NCBI GenBank assembly: GCA_025526995.1
Contig: JAHLKG010000022.1
Coordinates: 1-64,000, forward strand
DNA length: 64,000 nt
Direction: 5' to 3'
DNA from: Powellomyces hirtus
Lineage: Eukaryota > Chytridiomycota > Chytridiomycetes > Spizellomycetales > Powellomycetaceae
Under the pieces are notes generated by a model. The model saw only the letters and a list, made by a program, of their open reading frames with translations. It was not told the DNA's origin and made no database searches. The number at the start of each line of letters is the position of its first letter. Within the stretch, counting starts at the first letter, position 1. Positions 42,035 through 54,749 of this stretch are shown here, piece after piece. A program made the position numbers and the translations under genes.

Positions 42035-43480
42035 GAAAACCGACAACCCCATGCCATGGTGTGGTGGTTCAGGAGGCTGTAGTGATCGAGTCGTGGTGAG
42101 CAGCGTTCGGTGGTGAGCTCTCGGAGGTGGAGGTGAGAGAAAGCGCGCGCATGACGTCCAAAAACGTACGTACGTCACAAATTTCACCCTTACGCGAAAT
42201 TGACGTGTGATGGCTTGTTGCTGCCGTTCCTCTCTCGAACTTGAACTCGAACGGAGGGATTGGAGGGGTGAGGTTACAAATTCGTTACTTTGTTGACCGT
42301 CCGACGCTCTGCAGTGTCACCTGTTACATTCGCAACAAAAAAAAAAAAAAAGGCAATGGCTCTCTTTCCGAACAAACGTCATGCAGCATGCAGGGAATCC
42401 CGGATTGAACCTACTAACCCCATCCATCATGACCGCTTTCTGTCGCCCCAATTCCCATTTCGAACTTTATGCACATCAGCGTCATTCGGGGCTTGCCGCC
42501 AGCGCCTCTTTGTGGAACAGCACAACCTCATGCCTCAGTTGCTGGTGGTCAGCCTAAGACATAATTGCAACATTGCAATATCGATATCATGATGATAGAA
42601 ATGGCTGCTGATGACAAGGACCGATCATGGGTCATCGGATAGGCCTCTTGTATGATAAACAAATATCAGATACATGTCCCCCGCCTCCGCCCCTTCTCGT
42701 GTCCCGTTATGCGATGATCTGAGCGGATTCCCCTTTGCCCATGCTCGATTTGTGGTGGACAGGGTGGGGCATTCAGGATGCCACCCACACACATCATTCC
42801 ATTCATTTTCCGTGCGAGGAAAAAAAGGCTGCGGCCTGTTACACTAGAGCTGCCAGTGGCCTTGCCCGTGGAGGCACGCCCCATCATGATGATCCAGCAA
42901 GAAATTGGCCCTGTCGCCAAGGAAGTAGACAACAAATCACCCTTATTCATTTTTCAAATATACATACAAATCCCCACTACGCAAAAACTATCAATACATA
43001 AAAACTTCTACCAGGCAAGAAATTCGGGGTTTCGATCGCAGGGACCAGCCCATTCATTTGATGTCCCAGTTGCGCTAAAATCTATTGGAGGGGTCAAATC
43101 TGCGATACAAAACCCGGCAAACTCAAATTCACGACATAAAACGATCCGGGATATCTTCTTCTTGTTCTTTCTAGTGGAAGTTCGAGACACCTTTACTTTT
43201 CCTCGATTTAGAGTTACGATTCTTGTTGATGGTGAATGGCGATAGATCATTGAACGCGACCCGAGTTTGCAGTCCTAGGGTCCCAAGAAGGTACATGTCC
43301 AATAGTAGGAATTTCTAGATTTCCATGTGTAGGAGTGCTTCGGTGGTTTCGTCGCGGCTCTGCTTTAGAAAGGGTATCAAATCCGTGCCGCCCGTCCCGC
43401 GGGCCTGCAAAGACTGTATTCCAAACAAACAAAAGTCAGTCTCGCTGTTTCAGACCTTCCCAAACCTCTCCTCCAATTGA
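42035..43480. other. intergenic, no gene seen
   Basis: Only short overlapping open frames occur on both strands. A CATCAC-type inverted motif and a 15-A run at 42337-42351 are present. No RNA gene is recognised. Confidence 0.45.
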
Positions 43481-45342
43481 TTATTCCCGTTCGGGGTGAC
43501 TGACCTGTCTAACTCTAACACTCTGACTCGCAGGTGGTCGATCAAAATGTCCAACCTCCTTCTTCTTTTTCGCCTGGAGGACAATGTAGGTGGCCACGAT
43601 CTGCAAATGCCGGTCTCTAAACGTCCTCATTTCCAGTACACACTCGTTGAACACGCGGGTGGCTTCGTCGGCGAGCGCAGGATCATGGACTGGGGCATTG
43701 TCCATGTCGGTGGGCGTGGTAGGGTCATGGTGAGTAGCGTTGAGATTGTTTATAAATTTGCGGATGGAGGGTGCGTGTTCGATGGCGGTGATGAAAGCGC
43801 GGTGGCAGCCGGGCATGTATTTGCGCATTTCGTGGATATGATTTACTGGAGGCTGTTTGGGATCAACGGGACATGTCTTAGCGGTTGGGTCGATGGGTAT
43901 ATGTTGTTGTGCGGCAGCACAGCGCGCCATCCGGTGCGGGTTATGTTCGATGCCCAAAGCGACATCCAAGCAATGGATCAAGGAACTCTGGCCAGCGCTC
44001 GCACCCGCGTATTTGCGGTACGTTCCGTGTAGTGGGTGACCGTCGCCATTATCGTGGTCATTCTGAAGTCGATGGGAAAACACGCCTTTGATGCCGTTGG
44101 CGGGAATGTATTCTGCGGGACTTTTGATCGTGGCGCATGTTGATGGGGCCGGTGCTACACCTTCGTAGAAAAGACCGTCCGGCAATTCGCTGGAGCCTTC
44201 CCAGCCGGCAAGGTAAGGGCGGACACGATGGTAGAAAATGTGAGGGTCATTCTGCAAGAAGAAGGTCGTCAGGTTCCCCTGCGAATGATCTGATATATCT
44301 TTGCTTGCTACTTACTCTCTCGTACATCCGCATCATGACTTTGGTGATCTCCTCAATCGCCTGTTTGACAATGTTCAAGTTGTCAATCAAAACCTGCAGG
44401 TTTTCCTCCTTGACGGCATGCATGGCTGCGACGATGGCTGCGAGAGCGGGGGCACCTGCGGCCTCGGTGGCGATGCTAATGAGGTAGAACCATGCTTCCT
44501 CGTTTCCCGTAAAGGTATGCATGACGGCCAGATTGCTGCAAAGCATTGACGATTCGGTCAGGGTCGACTTTCACGAGGAGGTGCACACTGCAGGGTTGCG
44601 TATGATGTTATGCATACCTTAAGTCAAATGGACCGTCGGGATCAATCAACCGGTAATTATACAGTTCCACCGCCGCATACGTGATCACCGGCTTCAAGCC
44701 AAGATGCTGAGCAGTGCTATGCCATGGTTTCGCAATCGCTATCGGCAACACCTGTAAAGAACAGTCGTTTAGCCATCGAGGATCGTCTTTGATTACAATG
44801 CGTGGGCACAAACAACACTGGCCGCCCACATTGTATACTACCCACCTCTGCAACATCCTGATTGTATCCCCAGACGTACGCCTGCCCGATGAAAGACAAC
44901 ACAAGGTATGCGCGTTGCCACTCGCGCTCTGTCTTTAAAGAGTCTGTCGACAAGTGTGGGAGCTAAACACGCAGAAAGCCCGCCAAAGAAACAAAGGGGA
45001 AGCCGTTACAATTCCATCATCCCATTCCAGTGCATAAAGTCTTGCCAGTTTTGTTTTTTCCGTTTGAGTTTTTACCTTTTCAACCGTCTCTCTCAAAGTC
45101 CCCGCCAGCAACAATGCACTCAAATCGTCCAAAGTCTGTTCCCACGGTGCATAGGGTATTTCCGGGAGGCGTCGGAGTGGGGGCGGGTTCACTGGAAGAA
45201 AGCCATGAAGAGGGTCGACATCATAATCCTGCAGTCGTGGTATGGCAGCAGCGGGTGGTGTTGCTTTCAGGGAGCGAGGGCAGGTGAGGACGGAGGATAG
45301 GGCGAGCGGACAGTGTTTTGAGGAGGCTTTGGATGGCGGCAT
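43481..45342 (-). CDS. IDO: indoleamine 2,3-dioxygenase
   Basis: Exons 45342-45076, 44962-44846, 44751-44618, 44535-44316 and 44251-43481 join in phase to about 502 residues. The core reads AYVWGYNQ, RVRPYLAGWEGS, the substrate/heme-pocket block ASAGQSSLIHCLDVALGIEH, MRKYMPGCHRAFI and FRDRHLQIVATYI, in which the His is the proximal heme ligand. These are the hallmarks of the IDO family. The enzyme opens the indole ring of tryptophan and feeds the kynurenine route to NAD. The last 20 residues are not conserved, so the final exon end could differ. The ATG at 45342 is preferred over one 13 codons upstream. Confidence 0.9.
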
Positions 45343-45903
45343 TTTGAGTGGAGGGACCGGGAGGGTCCTGAGAACAACCAACGAGGGCTATAGACTACGG
45401 TAGATATTGATGGAATGGAATCAACGATAACAATAACAATAATAATAATAAGAATAACGATTCTGATGAACAACGAAAGGGATGGACAGAGATTGTGTTA
45501 ACATGTTAATACATGTATCGACCAGGAGAAACGCCGTCGACAATAGTCATGAATATGACTGACGGATGATCAACCATTCCAAACAAGACATTCCAAATTA
45601 GAAATTAGCAATCCTAATATAAAATAGTGTTGATCAAAAGAGACGCGTGGGGCGCAACGCAAATTTCATACAGCTCTATTTACCAAGTAACAGGACGTCG
45701 GTAAAGAAGCGCAGCCAACACACTCCACCCGTCAATCCAACTCGATCCACAGCATTCCAACCATCCGCAGTCTCTCTGTCTCTTACAGTCTCATTATTGC
45801 TCGATTTTTTTGACGCTATCGTTTCCCTTTTCCTCACCCCCCATTAGCTTCTCGTTCGTAGCTCACTTCCTCTGTCGCAAAATAACGCACACATTCCTAT
45901 ACA

Positions 45904-46369
45904 ATGTCCACCACCGTCAACCCCAAGGCCTTTCCTCTCGCCGACGCCCAGCTCACAAACAAGATTCTCGATCTTGTCCAGCAGGCGTCTCACTACAAGC
46001 AGCTCAAGAAGGGTGCTAACGAAGGTGCGTTATTCTTGTGCCCCTTTTGCTAGCGCTTGATCCGTTTACTGACCCTCTCGTCTCCTCTCTCTTTCCGTTC
46101 CTCCAGCGACCAAAACCCTCAACCGCGGAATCTCTGAATTCATCGTCATGACCGCCGACACGGAACCCCTCGAAATCCTCCTGCACCTCCCGCTCCTCTG
46201 CGAAGACAAGAACGTCCCGTACGTCTTTGTCCCCTCCAAAACTGCCCTCGGGCGCGCATGCGGTGTCTCCCGCGCCGTCGTCGCCTGCTCCGTCACCACC
46301 AACGAAGGCTCCGAACTCAAGGCCCAGATCCAGGCCATCAAGAATGAAATCGAGCGATTGTTGATCTAA
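45904..46369 (+). CDS. SNU13: SNU13/15.5K RNA-binding protein
   Basis: Exons 45904-46024 and 46107-46369 join in phase 1 to 127 residues, the normal length. The L7Ae-type fold is complete: [20 protein letters not shown], the RNA-binding [35 protein letters not shown] and the GRACGVSR motif. The protein binds the kink-turn of U4 snRNA and box C/D snoRNAs in the nucleus. Nothing in it is unusual. Divergent from IDO and convergent with UGP1. Confidence 0.96.
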
Positions 46370-46925
46370 AGAAATGGGAGAGACACGAAAGTGGGCCGAA
46401 GCCCTTCTGCCCTTGAAGCTCAACATGCTCTCTTTGCAAACCCTCAAACCCACCTCTCCACATCACACACCAACCGATTTATCCCGTCGTTCCCCTCTCC
46501 AAAGTCGGGAACCCCTCCCGCCTCCTCTTATTCTTATTCCTTTTTTTTCTTTCATGCAATGATGGTGAACTTCCCCTGAGCGAATTCCTGTATCTAGTGT
46601 TTCGCTTTTTCTTTTTCTCTTATCTCTCTCGTGATCCCGACCCCCCCCCCCCTCCGCACACACACACACACACATTTTACATCTTCCTAATCTTCTCCGG
46701 GTGAAGAGGTTGTAATTATAACATCCCAATACAATACACATCACGCTTTTCCCTCCTGTTGCAAAAGATTGAATGTCCATATAGATATCATATATGCTTT
46801 CAGAAGACTTCCAGTACAGATATCGCGCGGCGGTTGGCAAAAGACAAAAGAAAACTATCGACAAGAATGGGGGGGAAACCGCGAAGGAAAACAAAAAAAA
46901 AGGTGTGTGTCTCTCTTCCTTTCTC
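46370..46925. other. intergenic (convergent genes) with simple repeats
   Basis: 3' ends of SNU13 and UGP1. A C-run and (CA)n tract lie at about 46640-46675. No gene is seen. Confidence 0.5.
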
Positions 46926-49116
<2,191 letters not shown>

Positions 49117-49520
49117 TGTGGGTTGGCACTCTTTAAAAAAAAAAAGGAGAAGATTGGAGTAGATGTGCAGTGATGGTTGTTGTTGGAGCAGAAAGAACGA
49201 GGGAGCGCGGGGCGTGCAGGGTATCGATTGTTCATATCCAGCGCATCATCATAACGTGCACAGGACCGATGACGTGCCACTCTCTCATCACGTGCTGTCG
49301 CGTGACAGGGGCATTCCTAGATATAGCTGCGCAGCCGGCAATGGTGGACCCTGATCTGCATGGTCAAGGTGGGATTGCGTGCAAAAAGGTGGAAGTCCAG
49401 AACCGTACAAGACAAAGTGTTAAAGACTGCTATGTACTTGTACTAATGACGGATAACATACAGTATTTGAATTCATTCTCGTCAGAGACGCTATATACAT
49501 CAGTGCGCAGGTGACCGTAT

Positions 49521-50414
49521 CTACTTTACTTGTCCTACGCCGACCGCTGGAGCGGTACTCCGAAAGTACTCCACCGTCCTGTACGCCAATAACCCCGCCG
49601 AACACACAAACGATATTCCGCACAGGATGACAACGGCCCAAATGTTTGAACATTCGTTCAAACACCATTCCCACACATGGTCGCCGCTGCCCAGGCGAGC
49701 CACGAACGCGCAGAGGCATACCGTTACTACTAAACCCACTGCCAGTTCCACGTACCACGACCAGAACGGTGGCTGTTGAGAGTTTGCCGAGTTTGTATTT
49801 GTCGTGGGTGGGCGGAGTGTGGGGCTGGCTAGGGCGTGGCGGATGATGGATGCGACAGCGACCATGATCCCCAATACACATGTGAATACGCCAAACCCGA
49901 ACAAGGATGAGATGCTGGCCGATACCGGTGGGCGGGGCGATGAAGTCAGTAGTAGTGGAAGTGCGATGAACGTTGTCAATCCCATGAGCATCCATATCAG
50001 CACCCGCGGTTGTTGACGAATCCAAATTAGTATCGGTGCTGACGGGTCAGTCTGATTTGAAGGTATACTCCTCTGTGGCTCTCCAAGTCCCTGTCTATTT
50101 CGAGGCTTTGGCGGCGGCGGTGGTGGCCGCGGTGATGGTGGAAACGACCCTCGAGGTTGTGATAAAGGCGGCAAGGGTTTGGACCAGCGCATCGTCTTCC
50201 CGTTTGTGTTTGTGATGACGTTATTGTCGATGTCATTGGTGGTGGTTTTGACGGTGATGTTTTGTTTTGCTTCGTCGAACCACCGATTGGCGTTGCTTGC
50301 GAAGCCTGTGGAGGGTCGTGCGAGGTAGGACAGTTCAAAGGGCAGCGGCATCTCTAGGTCCCCACTGTAGCGGATGGACTTTTTCCTCACGGGTGAAGGT
50401 GCGGCGGTTGTCAT
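49521..50414 (-). CDS. four-helix membrane protein of unknown function
   Basis: One exon, 297 residues. The first 130 residues are hydrophilic and Pro-rich. Four hydrophobic helices follow (LIWMLMGLTTFIALPLLL, LFGFGVFTCVLGIMVAVASI, YVELAVGLVVTVCLCAFVA and WAVVILCGISFVCSAGLLAY). No domain is recognised. Confidence 0.6.
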   Translation of the reverse strand: MTTAAPSPVRKKSIRYSGDLEMPLPFELSYLARPSTGFASNANRWFDEAKQNITVKTTTNDIDNNVITNTNGKTMRWSKPLPPLSQPRGSFPPSPRPPPPPPKPRNRQGLGEPQRSIPSNQTDPSAPILIWIRQQPRVLIWMLMGLTTFIALPLLLTSSPRPPVSASISSLFGFGVFTCVLGIMVAVASIIRHALASPTLRPPTTNTNSANSQQPPFWSWYVELAVGLVVTVCLCAFVARLGSGDHVWEWCLNECSNIWAVVILCGISFVCSAGLLAYRTVEYFRSTAPAVGVGQVK

Positions 50415-51114
50415 GTTTTGTTACTCGACGAGATATCAATCCAAAAGAGAGGTTATGTGTGTGTGATAATACAGGTCAGGAAGACGGATGGGGGAGTGAG
50501 GGAAATAGACAGGGTTCTTCTCTTTGAATTGACTGACATGATCAAATGCGACACTGCCTGGATTTGGGATATTCCACGGAGTGACGGTCGGTCGGTCGCT
50601 GTTTCAGACTGAGGAACTCCCCCGTTGGGCTTTCCCCCAATGCGCTTTGTTTGGCAAAGAACGCACGCAGATGAAAGGCTTTCTGTATCGATATCTGTTA
50701 ACATTCAACCGATGACTGATGCATGCATTGATTCTACCCATGGTGCGAGTGTACGTATGGCCGGTGACGCTGACGCAGAGAAACAGGAGACAGAGGATAT
50801 GGGGCGCATGCATGAACGCCCAGGCTGTTGCTGAATTCGTTCACATGTAGATAGCCATTTCAATGCTCGCAACGCAGATTCGATTGTCCTGCGGCAATAC
50901 TACTCTCGCCATTTTTGAAAGGAAAGCAATGAGAAAGCCTGGCTCCCACCCCATCAACTCTTCTTCGTTGCTGGCTGCTGACGTAATCAGATGACTCACG
51001 CGCAACGGACAATCAATCAACACCGGCGGCGTTCTTACACCTCTTTACCAACCACACGTATACATAATACAACGCTTTACCATCTACAGTACATCATCCA
51101 GCATACCGCACAGC
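50415..51114. other. intergenic, divergent promoter region
   Basis: Region between the membrane protein (-) and NECAP (+). No gene is recognised. Confidence 0.45.
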
Positions 51115-52309
51115 ATGTCAGACGACTATGAGGCCGTGATGTTGGTCATCACGGAAGTGAATGTGTATAGGTATGAAAAACCACATCATTGGAACCTGCT
51201 GCAGCGGCACTGTGGAAACAAGTGCAGCCTCTTGGACTACGACTGGGATTTAATACCATGGATTCCCTTTTAGAATCCCACCACGGCAGACGTCTCGGGG
51301 ATATCGGTGAGAAACGAATGCCACTTCTGTCTTAACAACACCGGTCCATGGCACGAATCCTGAACCCCTTGCGTCTTGGTGTATCCAGAGCTTCTGATTG
51401 GGACGTGACCCAACATCTCTGGACAGGTCGCCTCAAAATCACCGCCTCCTCCACCAAAGCCACGATCCGGTTCGAGGATCCCACCACGGGGGACCTATTC
51501 GCTGTCTGTCCCTACGACCCCAACGGCACGAGCGTCGAACCGGTGCAGGACTCGTCGCGCTACTTTGTCGTGCGCATTGTGGATCAGGGCAGCGGACAGC
51601 ATGCGTTTGTGGGCGTAGGTTTCGCGGAACGGGGCTGGGCGTTTGATTTTAATGTGGCGTTGCAGGAGTTTTCGACGTGAGTGGTGTTGCTCTGAGAAGG
51701 GGGGTTCCTTTTATGTGCGGAATCCGAACCTGACGAATGTTTTGCCTTTATTTCGGAAAGCCGCTTCAACCGAACCGAAGCATCCGTGGCCTCAACATCA
51801 TCATCGACAAGAAAGGCCGTCCCGGAAGGCCCCAAAATCGACTACAGTCTGAAAGAAGGGCAGACCATCTCCATCAATCTCGGAAACGTAAGACCGGAAC
51901 TAATCAAAGCTCGCAAGGCACTTGCGCACAATTGACGGATTGCTATGTGTTCCTAGTCCTCGGCCAAAACGCCTTCCCGACCACAATCTACTTCCGCGAA
52001 GGACTCCTCAATGCGTAAGTACCTCAGCCTCCTCCGCCAATGTTCAACGCTGGTTTACTCACCATCTTGCGAGCAGCCTTCCTTCCACCACCCCCATCCG
52101 CCGCAGCCTTCAAACAACAACCACAGCAGCAACAATCGGCGTCTACTAACGATTGGACGGACTTTGGCACATTTGTCGGAGTCGCTACATCATCACCACC
52201 GCAACCTCAGCAACAGAAAGAGCAGCAGCAGCAGCCATGGCCACAGAATACACCACAGAACGATGCGAGTTCTTTTTCTTCAGTGCCCTCCAATTGGACT
52301 ACATTTTGA
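51115..52309 (+). CDS. NECAP-family clathrin coat accessory protein
   Basis: Exons 51115-51170, 51274-51306, 51389-51676, 51761-51887, 51957-52014 and 52074-52309 join in phase to 265 residues. The N-terminal PH-like fold (DUF1681) is clear: EAVMLVITEVNVYRIPP, RASDWDVTQHLWTGRLKI, DSSRYFVVRI and HAFVGVGFAERGWAFDFNVAL. The tail is Pro/Gln-rich and has WTDF and a final WTTF, fitting the WxxF motifs that bind the AP-2 ear. The protein acts in clathrin-mediated endocytosis at the plasma membrane. Confidence 0.9.
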
Positions 52310-52491
52310 GATAGCAGGATACAGAAAAGATTATTTGTTGCACATGAGCATCAAAATTGTATGCAGCAAGCAAGTGCGCGGACCATAGCACGGTCATTAT
52401 AGGTGCAGAATATTCTCCAGTGTATTGCCCAGTCAGGATAGACCAGCAGGTTATGTATGCTATACGGAACGCTATGTGTGCCTACCGCTAT

Positions 52492-53184
52492 CTAAACGTT
52501 GAGGTTCCCATTCCAGTACTTAAACGTCTCAAGCGCGTACTCCGGATCTCCGTTATTGTCTCTTTTGAAACCATAGAAAGTGTACCCATCATGACAATGA
52601 AAAGCAACACCATAAGGCCACCTTTCTTCCACTACACGGTCTGTTTCATAGAATATGAATATGACGTTTTTGAACAAAAAGGCTAATTGATCACTGTCGT
52701 GCGGCAAACCGGGGTAGAGAGTCATGACGCCCACCGACGCGGATGACCTCATGCCGTCTCCGGATTGGAGAAAAATGGGGTACTCTGATGTGCTTATCAT
52801 GCTATCGAAAAGCTTGGCATTGTCGAGGACGAGTTTTACGATGTCGTAAGGTTCTATCACCTCGATGGCGTAATGTCCTAAAACTGGTTCTAGATACGGA
52901 CGGCACAGTTCATAAAGGACCACACGGGGCTTCACTAGAGGGTTGCTGAGAGGATTCTTGAAACGATTGACAAGACGTGTGCTTGCGCTAGTGTTGAATA
53001 TCGCAGCATAGGCCCGCATGAGATCCTTCCGGTGACGTTCCGCCATCATGCGAAAGGTTCGGTTGAGGCGAAGGAGGTTGAGGTACAATTGCGTGTCCAT
53101 CTGAAGAAGGATGTGGTCCCAGAGATTATCAACAATTTTGGAGACGACTTCCGCTGGTAGGTTCACGTTGCTGATACTGGTCAT
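52492..53184 (-). CDS. F-box-like protein
   Basis: One exon, 230 residues. It opens NLPAEVVSKIVDNLWDHILL, which resembles the F-box Leu-Pro...Ile...Leu pattern, and has an LLRLNRTFRMMAE second half. The rest shows no repeat or domain I recognise. The call rests on the N-terminus only. It is divergent from the next gene with a 210-bp gap. Confidence 0.5.
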   Translation of the reverse strand: MTSISNVNLPAEVVSKIVDNLWDHILLQMDTQLYLNLLRLNRTFRMMAERHRKDLMRAYAAIFNTSASTRLVNRFKNPLSNPLVKPRVVLYELCRPYLEPVLGHYAIEVIEPYDIVKLVLDNAKLFDSMISTSEYPIFLQSGDGMRSSASVGVMTLYPGLPHDSDQLAFLFKNVIFIFYETDRVVEERWPYGVAFHCHDGYTFYGFKRDNNGDPEYALETFKYWNGNLNV

Positions 53185-53394
53185 GGTGGTAGCTTCGCGA
53201 GGCTCAGTGATAGGTTTCGAGAAGAGAAGGGGAGATGATCTGTCGTTGCTTTTGGCGCGTGGGAAAGCTGGGGTTACGCGCGCAACGCCGGAGTTTACGC
53301 GCTTCTCTCAACGTGTAGCGTTCTCCGGGGTCTTTTTTTGTTGTTCATTCCACATCTGCAGCACTGCATTTCCACCACATGAAACCCGGCAACA

Positions 53395-54749
53395 ATGCCA
53401 AAGGGACCACAGAATGACCCAATGGCAGCCATTTCCAACCTCCGCGATAAAACCCACGACCTCTTCCATTCCCTCAAACTCGCCAAACGAGCCCACACTT
53501 TCGACCTGCCCGTCGACCCGAACGCACTCAACCCACCACCCCCACCTCTCCCGCCGCACCGGTCTCCAGAACGCCATCAGACACACGGGGTAGCTGAGAC
53601 TCCAACATCAACCACCCACACACAAACACGCCGCACCCGAACGCGCATTCACATTGCTTCTTGTAAACCAGCCACCACCACCGTCCGCCCCATCTCCCCC
53701 ACCTCCCTCACTCTGCCCCGCACCCGACCCCCACTGCACTCTCCTCCTCCCGCACTTCGCACTTCATCCAAACATCCCCGTCGGTCTCCGTCCCCGCAAC
53801 AAGTCCGCGAAGCCCTCGCGACGCGCGCCCATCGCGCGCACCGCGTTCTCAACCACTCGGACGAGTGGTTTGAACGGATTGATGATTTTAGACGCACGTT
53901 TCCCGCCTGGTTTAGAGCGGAGAATGTTCATGCGACCTTGAGTTATAATTCGGAGGCCGTGCGAGCCGCGGCGACGGAGGATCACCAACCGGTTGTCCAC
54001 TCCCAACCGAACCAGGAGGACGAAACTGTGTTGGAGGATGCCCAATACCATTGTAAGCCGCACACCAAAAAACACCGATTCAGGTTTACTTCTTTTCAAG
54101 TCTTTATCTAATGCTGGAAATACGTACCATTTGCGTAGACGGAGGAGTGTTCCGCGTAAACGACCGGCTTTTCCCCGCCCACGTCCTTCCCGTCGTCACA
54201 TTTGCGGGATCAGATAACCGCGCTGGGTTCAGATGGGAACTTGGATTGGATGAGCGACCTGTAAAGTAAGCAGCTTCCAGACCGCACGGCGAAGACTGAG
54301 AAGTTGCGGCCCCTTTCTTCTATGAAGGTTAAACGACTTGCTAGACGCGGCTTTTTCTGTTTCCGCTATTCTGTAGAGTCAGCGTCCCAGACGCCGTCAT
54401 TGCTGACATACCCGTAACCCCGTCAAGACCCATCAGAGCAACAGACCCTGTGGAAGCCGACAATTTGTTCGATATCACAAAGGTATACAAGGCCCGCGAG
54501 ACTACGCGCCAACAGGCTTTGGCTATATATCTCAATAATTATAATTACTGACTCAAAACTCCAATCATTGGTCTAAATTAGCATCTCTCCCCGCAAGGCG
54601 AACCCTATCTCTGGACCCGGCGCCACCGCCGATTCCCCGGCTCCCGAACACTCTGTCTTGAATCCTGGACTCGAAAACAAATCCCGGGCTCCATCCCCTA
54701 CAGTTCCACCCTGCTCACACCTCCTCCTCCTCCTTTCACTCATACATGA
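53395..54749 (+). CDS. proline-rich protein of unknown family
   Basis: Exons 53395-54052, 54139-54265, 54377-54482 and 54582-54749 join in phase to 352 residues. The first 130 residues are Pro/Thr/Arg-rich and disordered. A folded middle follows (AHRVLNHSDEWFERIDDFRR, then FRVNDRLFPAHVLPVVTFAG). No family is recognised. Its stop lies 14 bp inside the 3' end of nephrocystin-4 on the other strand. Confidence 0.6.

Noticed and set aside
42290..43250. Several 60-150 codon frames between the repeat-protein gene and IDO
   Set aside because: They overlap each other on both strands, lack domains and splice support.
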